From: JACJYC01 sp964558465
GTDB lineage: Bacteria; Bacteroidota; Bacteroidia; Chitinophagales; Saprospiraceae
Assembly (NCBI GenBank): GCA_964558465.1
Contig: CAZLEF010000037.1
Span: forward strand, 1-64,000
DNA: 64,000 nucleotides
Reading direction: 5' to 3'
The notes beneath the pieces were generated by a model. The model was not told the origin of the DNA and did no database searches. It was given only the letters and a program-made list of their open reading frames with translations. The translations under genes and the position numbers were made by a program. This document shows, one piece after another, positions 32,557-41,437 of this stretch; the stretch's first letter is position 1, and each line of letters starts with the position of its first letter.

Positions 32557-35484
32557 ATGACCGACCTGCAAATACTCGCCCGCCAACTCGAAGGCGAACT
32601 CCACACCGACGACCTCCACCGCATGCTCTACGCTACCGACGGCTCCATCTACAAACAACAACCCTTGGGCGTAGCCCTGCCCCAAAACGAAGCCGACCTG
32701 AAAAAGATCGTCCTTTTTGCCGCTGAAACCGGAACGCCCCTCATCCCGCGCACGGCGGGCACTTCCCTCGCCGGACAAGTAGTAGGGGAGGGCCTCGTGG
32801 TGGACGTATCCAAATACCTCAACCAGATCCTGGAATTCAACGCCAAAGAACGTTGGGTGCGTCTCCAGCCCGGCGTGATCCGCGACGAGCTCAACGCCTT
32901 CCTCCGGCCTCACGGCTTGTTCTTCGGCCCCAATACCTCCACCGCCAGCCGGTGCATGCTGGGCGGTATGCTGGGCAACAATTCCAGCGGCACTACCTCC
33001 ATTAAATACGGCGTCACGCGCGACAAGGTCATCGCCGTAAAAACCCTGCTCAGCGACGGTTCCGAGGCCACCTTTCATGCCCTGAACCCCGATGAATTCC
33101 GGCAAAAATGCGAGGGCGAAGCCCTGGAAAACCGGATTTACCGCCAATTATGGGAAGAATTGAGCAGGCCTGAAGTCCAGGACGAGATCCGCCGCGAGTA
33201 CCCCAAGCCCGGCATCCACCGGCGCAATACCGGGTACGCCCTGGATATCCTCCTGAATTCCAATACATTTACCCCGGGCGGCCCCGATATCAACCTGGGC
33301 CAGCTCCTGGCCGGTTCGGAAGGTACGCTGGCCATCACCACCGAGATCACCTTGCGGCTCGATCCCCTGCCACCGCCCGAGGAGGTGCTGCTTTGCGCCC
33401 ATTTCAACTCCCTGGATGAAGCCATGCAGGCCACGCTGATCGCCATGCGTTTCCAACCCTACGCCTGCGAACTGATGGACAAGATCATTCTGGATTGCAC
33501 CAAAGAAAACCGGGAACAGCAAAAAAACCGGTTTTTCCTTCAGGGCGACCCTGCCGCCGTGCTTATCATCGAACACCGCGGCCCCACCCGCCTGGCTGCC
33601 GAAGCGCAGGCCTACGCCACCGTGACGATCCTACGGGCCGCCCGGCTGGGCTACGCCTTTCCGCTGGTTTACCCGCCCGATACGCCGAGGGTGCTTGCGC
33701 TGCGGGCCGCCGGGTTCGGGGTACTGTCCAATATCAAAAGCGACAAAAAGCCGCTGGAATTTGTGGAGGACACAGCCGTCGACCTGCCCGACCTTCCGGC
33801 TTATATCCGCGAATTCGGCGAGTTGATGAAACAATTCAACCAGACGGTGGTGTATTACGCCCACGCCGGCGCCGGCGAGCTGCACCTCCGCCCGTCCGTC
33901 AACCTGAAAACCGAAGAGGGCGTGCGCGAAATGGAGGCAATCGCCGAAGCCACCGCCCGCTTGGTGAAAAAATACGGCGGCTCGCTGAGCGGCGAACACG
34001 GCGACGGCAGGGTGCGCGGGCCGTTCATCCCGATCGCACTGGGGGAAAAAAATTATGAATTGCTGCGAAAGGTCAAGGCAACCTGGGACCCCCGGAACAT
34101 CTTCAACCCCGGCAAGATCGTGGATACGCCGCCCATGACCGCCAACCTGCGGCACGCCGCCGACCATGCCGAGCCTCATTTTGACACGGCCTTCGACTTT
34201 TCGGCGGCAGGCGGCATCCTGCGCCTGGCCGAAAAATGCAACGGTTCGGGCGACTGCCGGAAGCTCAACTTTTCCGGCGGGGTAATGTGCCCCAGCTACC
34301 GCGCCACGCGCGACGAAAAGGACGCCACCCGCGGCCGGGCCAACGCCCTGCGGGAAGTACTCACCCAAAATACCCGGGAGAACCCCTTCGACCACCCGGC
34401 CCTGCACGAGGCGATGGACCTTTGCCTGTCGTGTAAGGGCTGCACCTCTGAATGCCCGTCAAACGTGGACATGGCCGCCCTGAAAGCCGAATACCTGCAT
34501 CAGTTGCACCTGAAAAACGGCATCCCCCTGAAGGTGCGCGCCATTGCGCAGATCGACCGGCTCAATGCGCTGGCTATGTTGGCCCCGCGATTGGCCAATT
34601 GGGTGTTGGGCCACCCGAAATGGGGTACAAAACTCAAGGATTTCCTGGGGGTGGCGCCGGAGCGGTCCTTACCAAAATTGCATTCGGGTTCCCTGCGCCG
34701 GTGGTTTGCCCGGAACCGGAGGAAACTCCGGCCAAAAGGCGCCCCCAAAGGGCGGGTTTTCTTTTTTTGCGACGAATTCACCAATTACAACGACACTCCG
34801 ACCGGGATCAAAGCCCTTGAATTGCTGGCGCGGCTGGGGTACGAGGTCCGGATGCCAAAACACGCCTCCAGCGGTCGCGCGGCCATTTCAAAGGGTTTGC
34901 TGTTGGATGCCCGGCAAAAGGCCGCCAAAAATGTCGGTATTTTTAGTCGGTTGCTTTCAGAAGCCACCCCGCTGGTGGGTATCGAGCCGTCGGCTATCCT
35001 CAGTTTTCGGGACGAATACCCGCGCCTGTTGAGAGGCGAAGCCCAGCGGGCTGCCGAAAAAATCGCCCCCCATGCCCTGATGATCGAGGAATTCATCGCA
35101 CGCGAGGCCAAAGCCGGCCGCATCACCCCGGAATCATTCACCCGGGAACCCCGCAAGGTATTGCTGCACGGCCATTGCCACCAGAAGGCCCTGGCGAGCG
35201 TAGAGGCGAGCGCTTTCGCCTTGTCGTTGCCCGAAAACTGGCAGGTGAGCGTCATCCCCTCCGGCTGCTGCGGCATGGCCGGCTCGTTCGGCTACGAAAA
35301 GGAACATTACGAACTGAGCATGCGGATCGGGGAAATGGTCCTGTTCCCAACCGTCCGGGAAGCGCCGGCCGATGCGACGATCGCTGCGCCGGGTACGAGT
35401 TGCCGGCATCAGATCGCGGACGGGACGGGGCGACGGGCAATGCATCCGATAGCAGTTTTGTGGGAATCATTAGCAATTAAATAA
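32557..35484 (+). CDS. FAD-binding and Fe-S-binding dehydrogenase (D-lactate/glycolate dehydrogenase-like)
   Basis: A 975-residue fusion of a GlcD-type flavoprotein and a GlpC-type Fe-S protein. Parts: FAD-binding PCMH domain (about 25-260, with PRTAGTSLAGQVVG and MLGGMLGNNSSGTTS), FAD-oxidase C-terminal domain (about 265-525, ending SGEHGDGRVRGPFIP), two 4Fe-4S sites (a Cys set around CNGSGDCRK near 560 and CLSCKGCTSECPSN near 623), and a CCG domain (HGHCHQKAL near 871, PSGCCGMAGSFGYE near 900). It would oxidise a 2-hydroxy acid such as D-lactate, D-2-hydroxyglutarate or glycolate and pass electrons to quinone at the inner membrane. ATG 32557 gives a normal N-terminus (MTDLQILARQL). Transcribed alone. 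Confidence 0.93.
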   Translation: MTDLQILARQLEGELHTDDLHRMLYATDGSIYKQQPLGVALPQNEADLKKIVLFAAETGTPLIPRTAGTSLAGQVVGEGLVVDVSKYLNQILEFNAKERWVRLQPGVIRDELNAFLRPHGLFFGPNTSTASRCMLGGMLGNNSSGTTSIKYGVTRDKVIAVKTLLSDGSEATFHALNPDEFRQKCEGEALENRIYRQLWEELSRPEVQDEIRREYPKPGIHRRNTGYALDILLNSNTFTPGGPDINLGQLLAGSEGTLAITTEITLRLDPLPPPEEVLLCAHFNSLDEAMQATLIAMRFQPYACELMDKIILDCTKENREQQKNRFFLQGDPAAVLIIEHRGPTRLAAEAQAYATVTILRAARLGYAFPLVYPPDTPRVLALRAAGFGVLSNIKSDKKPLEFVEDTAVDLPDLPAYIREFGELMKQFNQTVVYYAHAGAGELHLRPSVNLKTEEGVREMEAIAEATARLVKKYGGSLSGEHGDGRVRGPFIPIALGEKNYELLRKVKATWDPRNIFNPGKIVDTPPMTANLRHAADHAEPHFDTAFDFSAAGGILRLAEKCNGSGDCRKLNFSGGVMCPSYRATRDEKDATRGRANALREVLTQNTRENPFDHPALHEAMDLCLSCKGCTSECPSNVDMAALKAEYLHQLHLKNGIPLKVRAIAQIDRLNALAMLAPRLANWVLGHPKWGTKLKDFLGVAPERSLPKLHSGSLRRWFARNRRKLRPKGAPKGRVFFFCDEFTNYNDTPTGIKALELLARLGYEVRMPKHASSGRAAISKGLLLDARQKAAKNVGIFSRLLSEATPLVGIEPSAILSFRDEYPRLLRGEAQRAAEKIAPHALMIEEFIAREAKAGRITPESFTREPRKVLLHGHCHQKALASVEASAFALSLPENWQVSVIPSGCCGMAGSFGYEKEHYELSMRIGEMVLFPTVREAPADATIAAPGTSCRHQIADGTGRRAMHPIAVLWESLAIK

Positions 35485-35570
35485 AAACAAAAAATTTATT
35501 ATTAATTTTTTTTTAAAAAAATTGTATATTTAACGAAAATTGACTATTTTGCGGCGAAATCGCGCAACTG

Positions 35571-36413
35571 ATGGGGGACTACGACAGAATCCTCAAAAAC
35601 AACATTGAGCGGATTATCCTCAGTCTGGCTGCTCAATACCTTGGGCTGGAAATAAAAAAAATCCGCCGGATCAGGGAGAAACTTCAGATCCTGGAGCGGG
35701 AAGTGGATTTTGCGGCTTTCATTCAAACTGTTGACGGCAAACGTTCTATATTACACCTGGAATTTCAAACCACCGATGCAAAAGATATGGTGCTTCGGAT
35801 AGCAGAGTACCACGGCGTGTGGATAAAAAAATACAACTTGCCGGTCTTCCATTTTGTCGTATATCTTGGTGAAAGAAATCCTGGCATGCTTACAGAACTC
35901 GAAACTGAATTAGTTTTCACAGGGTTTAAACTGCTGGATTTTACCCAATTGGATCCGGAAGATCTGATCGCCTCCCAAATTCCGGAAGAAGTGCTCCTGG
36001 CTATTTTGGGCAACTTCCGGAAGGAACAAAGCCTTGACATCATTAAACGCATTCTTCGAAGACTCAAGGAACTGAACAATGACGAAATTGCGTTAAAAAA
36101 TTACATCAAACAATTGACAATTTTGTCGAGACTCCGTAAATTAGAGTCCGAAACAAAAAAAGAAGCAGCGATTATGCCTATTTCGTATGATATTAAAACA
36201 GACGGCCTTTACCTGGAAGGAATAAAGGAAGGCATGGAGAAAGGTATGGAAAAAGGGATAAAGAAAGGCCAGAGAATTGGGTTAGAAGAAGGATTACTCC
36301 TCGCTATCCGAAATGTGATGGGTAAATTTCCCCAATTTTCCGACCGTGAAATCGCCGACCTGTTGCAAGCGCCATTAAAATTGGTTAAAAAAGTAAGGAA
36401 GGAGATGGAATAG
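35571..36413 (+). CDS. Rpn/YhgA-like PDDEXK nuclease family protein
   Basis: A 280-residue protein with a PD-(D/E)XK-type core near the N-terminus: EREVDFAAFIQ (D46) and ILHLEFQTTD (E64, Q66), as in the recombination-promoting nuclease (Rpn) and related 'transposase-like' families. A helical middle follows, and a C-terminal stretch of repeats EGIKEGMEKGMEKGIKKGQ typical of the family, which probably forms a coiled coil. Members are host-encoded, often multi-copy, and are not active transposases despite old labels. The upstream 35485-35570 DNA is very AT-rich. It ends 32 bases from a convergent gene. Confidence 0.8.
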   Translation: MGDYDRILKNNIERIILSLAAQYLGLEIKKIRRIREKLQILEREVDFAAFIQTVDGKRSILHLEFQTTDAKDMVLRIAEYHGVWIKKYNLPVFHFVVYLGERNPGMLTELETELVFTGFKLLDFTQLDPEDLIASQIPEEVLLAILGNFRKEQSLDIIKRILRRLKELNNDEIALKNYIKQLTILSRLRKLESETKKEAAIMPISYDIKTDGLYLEGIKEGMEKGMEKGIKKGQRIGLEEGLLLAIRNVMGKFPQFSDREIADLLQAPLKLVKKVRKEME

Positions 36414-36445
36414 CCCATTCCCAAAAGAAGAATCTGACCGGTATT

Positions 36446-37936
36446 CTATGCTTGTTTATTTAACCAATTAGCGAGGTCCAGGTACTCAAAAAACCGTTTC
36501 TCACTTTCTTCCCGTGTTAGTAACTGAATATCCTTTTGCCAATTAAGGATGATTTTCTTTTGCCCGGCCTGTCCGGCAGCCACCGTTAATTTCCGCAAAT
36601 TGACCAGCAAAAGCCGCTCTGCTTTTAAAGTATCCCGTCGCTGAGATGCCTGTCGCCGGGCGCTGACCAGCAGATGTTCGAGCAACTGGTAGTGCCCCGC
36701 TGCGTAATGGGCTAGCAGGTATAGCCAAAGCGCGTACCGGTAGATCTCTCCGGCTACGGCCGGTCGGTTTTCCTGGTACAATGGGGTGATGTATTCCAAT
36801 GCCTGCGGGTATTGGCCGACCTGGAAACTGATCAACCCCAATAAATACCGGATCGTTACCACCACCTGCGGCGGCAGTTGGTTTTCCAGGCGGTAGAGTT
36901 GGCGGGCAATTTCCGGAACCTTTTCAAATGCTTCGGGGTATTTGCGTTGTGTAATCAGGCTGTTCATTTCCAATTGGGAACTCCATTGGAAGATCCGGGC
37001 ATCCAACCCCTGAATCCGTTTGAAAGCCGGCCGGTGTTGCAAGGCGCGCAGCTTTTCAAGGCCCCGGCTCAATCCGGTATGATCGCCCAATTGCAACTGG
37101 TCGATCAGCAGGTTGTACAGCGTGGATAAATACCGGTCGGCGGCAAAACGGCCATACTCCGGAAATTGGTCGAGGGCAGTCAGTAATTCCTGATTGGAGG
37201 CCAGCGCGCCCCCTTTGTCCCCCTGCATGAAATAAAATAAAGACCTGGCCTGATGATAGTCCGCCCGGGCCGGGGGCGACAAGCGGCCGGGAGAAAAAGG
37301 GGCCGGTTGCCGGAAGGTTTCCCGATAAACGGCGGCCTGTTCCTCCGTTAATCGCACCCGCTGAACATGAAGCCGGGCCATTTCGCTTTTCAACCAGCCG
37401 TATTCCAGGCCTTGCCGGAGGTCGTCCAATTGAGCGGCATAACCTGTTCGCCAGGCGTCCAACTGTCCGGCAGACAGGCCGGTTTTGAATTGTTTTTCCA
37501 GCATTATCCGCTCCAGATCCCGGAATTCGGGCCAGAAAAGACCCTGTCCGGATGCGGTAAGTTGTTTTTTAATCCGGGTCAATAGCCTTTCTGCCTGCTC
37601 GTCGAGGCCTTTTTGCAACAGGATGTACACCTGATGGAGCCCCTTTTTGATCCGTTCCTCAGGGGATTGGTCTTTATGAAAGAGGTGTAAACTGTCCAGC
37701 AGCCGCTGGTAAAGCTGTTCCTTGATCACCGGCAAATGGGGTAAAAAAGCAGCGTCCCGCAATTTTTCCCGGAGTTCAGTATCTGAAAAGGCAGCCATGG
37801 CTTCCAATGCGTCTAAAAGGACCATATAATCGAGGCTTTCCTTGCCATGCAGGGTGGATTGCCGCCTGAAATGGCGTTTTTCTGCCGGACTCAGGCTCCG
37901 GATGAGCAAAAAAAGTTTGTTGCCGGCTGGCTTCAT
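36446..37936 (-). CDS. TPR-like helical protein of unknown function (paralogue B)
   Basis: A 496-residue all-helical protein without signal or membrane segments. The N-terminus NKLFLLIRSLSPAEKRHFRR matches that of the protein at 27473-28993, and both have a following helix with KEQLYQRLLDSLHLF versus LYDLILQSLQRYDEQ. The sequence between is strongly diverged, so the duplication is old. Degenerate TPR helices (YPQALEYITPLYQENRPA) fill the rest. Function unknown. A TAACTTTG promoter box precedes it. Confidence 0.75.
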   Translation of the reverse strand: MKPAGNKLFLLIRSLSPAEKRHFRRQSTLHGKESLDYMVLLDALEAMAAFSDTELREKLRDAAFLPHLPVIKEQLYQRLLDSLHLFHKDQSPEERIKKGLHQVYILLQKGLDEQAERLLTRIKKQLTASGQGLFWPEFRDLERIMLEKQFKTGLSAGQLDAWRTGYAAQLDDLRQGLEYGWLKSEMARLHVQRVRLTEEQAAVYRETFRQPAPFSPGRLSPPARADYHQARSLFYFMQGDKGGALASNQELLTALDQFPEYGRFAADRYLSTLYNLLIDQLQLGDHTGLSRGLEKLRALQHRPAFKRIQGLDARIFQWSSQLEMNSLITQRKYPEAFEKVPEIARQLYRLENQLPPQVVVTIRYLLGLISFQVGQYPQALEYITPLYQENRPAVAGEIYRYALWLYLLAHYAAGHYQLLEHLLVSARRQASQRRDTLKAERLLLVNLRKLTVAAGQAGQKKIILNWQKDIQLLTREESEKRFFEYLDLANWLNKQA

Positions 37937-37965
37937 TTCAATAAGAGATTTAATTTATGAAGCCG

Positions 37966-37973
37966 CAAAGTTA
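37966..37973 (-). promoter_or_regulatory. Candidate -7 box (TAACTTTG) for paralogue B
   Basis: The minus strand reads TAACTTTG, an exact TAnnTTTG match, 29 bases before the ATG at 37936. The -33 position is T-rich on the plus strand and gives no TTG. Confidence 0.45.
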
Positions 37974-38060
37974 GTTTTTTTTCATCGATCATTAAGTTTT
38001 GTCGAGGATGCGCCACCTCCGCCTTTGGGCTACGGCGGCCAGAGGAGGACGCGAGGAACT

Positions 38061-38230
38061 GAGGACCCCAAACAACCCCAAACAACCCCAAACCACTCCA
38101 AACAACCCCAAACAACCCCAAACCCTCCTTCGCCGTTTAAGCGGCTACGGCGGGCAAAGCAACCCCAAACAACCCCAAACCCTCCTTCGCCGTTTAAGCG
38201 GCTACGGCGGGCGAAGCAACCCCAAAAAGG
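38061..38230. repeat. Decamer array (AACAACCCCA) with a duplicated 57-bp hairpin unit
   Basis: Six units of AACAACCCCA/AACCACTCCA (38061-38120) are followed by two copies, 57 bases apart (from 38121 and from 38178), of a segment beginning AACCCTCCTTCGCCG and containing a CGCCG...CGGCG stem. More AACCCCA decamers separate the copies. The 37974-38275 spacer holds nothing else that I can name. Confidence 0.8.
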
Positions 38231-38276
38231 CGCTATATCTGCTATTAATAAATTTAATTTATATTCTACAATTGAC

Positions 38277-38307
38277 TTGCCCCCCACCCCGGTTCTCCCT
38301 ACTTTTG
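38277..38307 (+). promoter_or_regulatory. Canonical Bacteroidota promoter (TTG-N20-TACTTTTG)
   Basis: A -33 TTG (38277-38279) is separated by 20 bases from a -7 box TACTTTTG (38300-38307). The ATG of the T9SS cargo gene follows at 38326, implying a leader of about 12 bases. The element also rules out the longer reading frame that begins in the repeats. Confidence 0.75.
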
Positions 38308-38325
38308 TACCATAAACAAATTTCT

Positions 38326-40437
38326 ATGTTGCTTCGAACACTATCGCTCTCCGTTTTTTGTCTGTTCATCTTTTCTCTTTCTGCGCAGGAAAGCTGGGTC
38401 TGGAACGCCCTTTACAAACCCTCAAGGGCCAATGACTGGCTGGAAACCAACGACATGATCTACCTTGCTACCGACGCGGGTATATACCTGGTGGATAAAA
38501 CAACCGGCGATGTAACCGGCCATTGGAGCCGCATTTCCGCCAACCTGCCCTCCAACCGGGTGGAATCCGTTGCCATCGAGCCGGCAACCCAGCAAATTTT
38601 TATCGGCACCTATGATATCGGCATCGGATTCCAGGCCCCGGATGGCGCCTGGCAAAAGATCCCTTACCCCGAAGAAATACAGAACAGCTTCAATCCGGTG
38701 CTCACCTACTGTGTCGCTTTTGACAAGGCAGGCCGTTTGCTCGCCGGTACCAGCTCCGGAATCGGCAGATGGAAGGACGGCGTCTGGGAATGGTTCCATG
38801 GCGGCGCCATCAGCCCGTTTTTCCACCAGGCATGGGAAATGACCGCCCAGGAGGACGGCGAAGTGCTGATCGCGGGCAATGTGCTGTTGCGCACAGCCGG
38901 CGACGGCTTCGAGGTCATCAGTCCCTTGTCCGAAAACGGCGCCTTTCCGGATTCGCTTTTTGCCTACAGCAGCGCCCATTTGTACCGCCAATCCAACGGG
39001 GATGTTTGGTTCATTACGGATGTCGGGCAGGTAGGGCGGTATGACGGACAGGGCTGGGAGATCACCGGCGGATTCAACCAGACCGACATCCCTTTTTCCC
39101 AGACCGAATTCCTGACGGAAGACCAGGAAGGCCGCCTCTGGGCTTATCTGGGTTTTTATGGATTTTTTGTTTACCAGGACGGACAGTGGACGCCGGAGCA
39201 CGCCTCCCTTCCCCTGGCCAATGCCAGTACGCTGATCTTCGGCCAGGATTTTACCCTCGGCCTCTCCAACGATACCCTGCGCTGGGCCGGACCCCAAACA
39301 TCCCGGGAAACCGTCCTGGGCAACCAACCCTGGGAAAATATTCCTTACCGGCTGAAAAACGACCATGAAGGCAAGCTTTGGACCACTTTTGACTACCATA
39401 CCCTCAAAACCATGGACGGCAGCCAGTCGATCAGTTTCGGCGAACATTTTGTCTATGATTTTGCCTTTGGCCCGGACCAAACCTGTTGGGCAATCGGGAG
39501 TAAAAAAGTGATCCGGAATCAACAAGGTGTTTTGACCGTTTTCGAACCCGCCAACAGTAACCTGCCCGACGGGTATCTCCAGAAGCTGTTGGTGGACCAG
39601 AGCGGAATACCCTGGGTATTCGTTTACGAAAAAGGGCTTTATTACCACAACGGTCAAAAGTGGGTACTTGCATCGGGCATCAACTGGCTGAATTATTCCC
39701 TGCTCGATGCCCGGGCGGCCGGGCCGGATACCTTGTATGTCACCCTGTTCCAAAACCTGAAAGCCACCCTGCACCGGGTTTTCCCTTCAGGCCTCGCAGA
39801 AACCATCGACTGGCCGGCGGGCTGGAACGCCAATTCCTTCACTGCCATGCACTACGACCCGGAAAGCCGGAAACTGTACATCGGCGGCGCCACCGACCGG
39901 TTGATCGCCTGGGACGGTCAGGAATGGTCCTTTATCCAGTTGCCTCAAAACTGGCCGGCCGACAAACTTTTGCAACAGATCGGCATACACAACGGCCGGT
40001 TATGGGTGCTCGCCAATGACCAACTTGCTTTTCTGGAAGAAGAAGGATGGCGCCATTTTACCCGCGAAAACGCCCCGCTGGACACCGAACCCATCTATAT
40101 AGCCGGCATCGACTACAACGGCCTGATGTGGATCGTTCATTCCCAGAGCCGGGCCATTGAAACGCTATCCACGGATCTTAAAACCACAACCGGCGCCACA
40201 GAACAGCTTACATTGGATCTTCTGCTTTACCCCAACCCTGTGAAGGATAAAATATATGTCGGGGGCCTTTCTGCCGCAGCCCTCGCCATCCTCGTGGATG
40301 CCTCCGGAAAAGTGGTCCGGACCTGTCGCCAACCGGATCTGAGCCAGGGCCTGGACGTGAGTGGATTGCCCGCCGGCTTGTATTGGCTCAAGGTATTTGA
40401 AAACGGAAAAACCTATACCGGCAAATTTGTGCGGTAA
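38326..40437 (+). CDS. T9SS-secreted beta-propeller protein with C-terminal sorting domain
   Basis: Secreted protein of 703 residues. A signal peptide (LSVFCLFIFSLSAQ) is followed by about 600 residues of repeating blades of the 'two-component regulator propeller' kind, for example IYLATDAGIYLVDK, RLLAGTSSGIGRWKDG, DVWFITDVGQVGRYDG, KLYIGGATDRLIAWDG. The last 75 residues form a type A T9SS sorting domain (LLLYPNPVKDKIYVGGLS, ending GLPAGLYWLKVFENGKTYTG plus KFVR), so it is exported through the type IX system and anchored at or released from the surface. Unlike sensor kinases with this propeller it has no membrane or kinase part. Role unknown; adhesion or ligand binding is possible. Confidence 0.9.
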   Translation: MLLRTLSLSVFCLFIFSLSAQESWVWNALYKPSRANDWLETNDMIYLATDAGIYLVDKTTGDVTGHWSRISANLPSNRVESVAIEPATQQIFIGTYDIGIGFQAPDGAWQKIPYPEEIQNSFNPVLTYCVAFDKAGRLLAGTSSGIGRWKDGVWEWFHGGAISPFFHQAWEMTAQEDGEVLIAGNVLLRTAGDGFEVISPLSENGAFPDSLFAYSSAHLYRQSNGDVWFITDVGQVGRYDGQGWEITGGFNQTDIPFSQTEFLTEDQEGRLWAYLGFYGFFVYQDGQWTPEHASLPLANASTLIFGQDFTLGLSNDTLRWAGPQTSRETVLGNQPWENIPYRLKNDHEGKLWTTFDYHTLKTMDGSQSISFGEHFVYDFAFGPDQTCWAIGSKKVIRNQQGVLTVFEPANSNLPDGYLQKLLVDQSGIPWVFVYEKGLYYHNGQKWVLASGINWLNYSLLDARAAGPDTLYVTLFQNLKATLHRVFPSGLAETIDWPAGWNANSFTAMHYDPESRKLYIGGATDRLIAWDGQEWSFIQLPQNWPADKLLQQIGIHNGRLWVLANDQLAFLEEEGWRHFTRENAPLDTEPIYIAGIDYNGLMWIVHSQSRAIETLSTDLKTTTGATEQLTLDLLLYPNPVKDKIYVGGLSAAALAILVDASGKVVRTCRQPDLSQGLDVSGLPAGLYWLKVFENGKTYTGKFVR

Positions 40438-40564
40438 TGGAATGGATCAACGGACTGGTGAAGGTTAAACAGGATTCTTTTCCCTTCACCAGCCCCTCAC
40501 CCGCCGAAGCCTTGGCATAGGCGGGCTCTCACCCTTCATGCTGAGCGTAGCGGACTCCGTCAGC

Positions 40565-41290
40565 CTAAGGCGAGCCGTGGCATCCCCTTTGGGGGTTCGA
40601 TTCTGCCAAATCAATTTGGCGGATACGTTCAACCTCCCACAAGCCCAGGCATTTATCCGCAAAGGCGCCGTCCTTTTCCGTACATTTTTCATCCAGCAGA
40701 TGGATCGGTTCGGGGAAGTTAAAAGGCGGCGCCTGCAGGTTGAGCGGCCGCCACCCGCCCGTGTGGATATCGGTGTTGGCCGCCTGACGGGTAAACGTGG
40801 TGGTCAGGAGGTATCCGGAATTGCTTTTCCGGATATTCTCAAGGGCGCGGCCGATATCCTCAAACGACAGATGCACCAGACAATCCCGGCAAAAGACCAG
40901 GTCGAAGGCGTCCATTTTGTTTTGTAAAAGATCAAAATGAATGAACCGGACCCCGTTTCCTGCATATCGCCTGCGGTTGGTCTCTATCAGGGCCTCAACG
41001 ATATCTGCGCCGGTATAATCGATGCCGGTCAGATCCACTTTTTGCATCCAGTTGAAATCGCCGCAGGGGATATCGAGCAGGGTTCGGACCCCAAATTGCT
41101 GCAGTACGCCCGGCAACAACCGGATGATCTCGCGGGTTTGTTCCAGGGAAGAACCTATACCCGACACCGACTGATGGTCCGTCCAAAAATTGGCCCGGTA
41201 GATTTCGTTAAATATTTCTGCCGTTTTTTTGCCGGTAAAGGCGCTTCCGTCGGCGTAATTGTACAGGTTTTCGCGGGTTGGTTCTGCCAT
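40565..41290 (-). CDS. Class I SAM-dependent methyltransferase
   Basis: A 241-residue protein with a Rossmann-like methyltransferase core: SAM-binding motif I LLDIPCGDFNWM (about 71-82), acidic end of beta 2 in YTGADIVEAL, motif near IHFDLLQNKMDAFDLVFCRD, and LVHLSFEDIGRALENI. The layout fits small-molecule or glycan-linked methyltransferases. The last dozen residues (after IRQIDLAE) are encoded by DNA that resembles the dispersed CTGAGCGTAG repeat, so the natural C-terminus may have been altered by a repeat insertion. It is downstream of a convergent T9SS gene; no operon partner. Substrate unknown. Confidence 0.8.
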   Translation of the reverse strand: MAEPTRENLYNYADGSAFTGKKTAEIFNEIYRANFWTDHQSVSGIGSSLEQTREIIRLLPGVLQQFGVRTLLDIPCGDFNWMQKVDLTGIDYTGADIVEALIETNRRRYAGNGVRFIHFDLLQNKMDAFDLVFCRDCLVHLSFEDIGRALENIRKSNSGYLLTTTFTRQAANTDIHTGGWRPLNLQAPPFNFPEPIHLLDEKCTEKDGAFADKCLGLWEVERIRQIDLAESNPQRGCHGSP

Positions 41291-41340
41291 TACAATGCGT
41301 TAAAAATGTTTAAATGGCTTCATGATTTTGATTAACACTC

Positions 41341-41437
41341 CTTTTCGACTGCCAACTGCCCAATCGGGGAATCCGGCCCGGCCGACGAGACGTCGGCGGT
41401 ACAAAGGGAGACCGGACTGCCAACTGCCAACTGCCAA
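41341..41437. repeat. CTGCCAA tandem units and GTACC palindromic element, copy 5 (reverse)
   Basis: CTGCCAACTGCC units flank a hairpin (GCCGACG at 41381-41387, AGA loop, CGTCGGC at 41391-41397) followed by GGTACAAA. Compared with copies 2-4 the stem has changed C to G with the matching change on the other side. Confidence 0.65.

Noticed and set aside
35571..36413. Transposase or insertion sequence
   Set aside because: The protein belongs to the Rpn/YhgA-like PDDEXK group; no terminal inverted repeats or target duplication flank it.
37999..38325. Longer N-terminus for the T9SS propeller protein
   Set aside because: The extension is repeat-derived, lies upstream of a canonical promoter, and would bury the signal peptide.
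38422..39774. A 450-codon frame antisense to the T9SS propeller gene
   Set aside because: The sense strand has a signal peptide, repeated blades, a sorting domain and a canonical promoter; the antisense product shows no domain.
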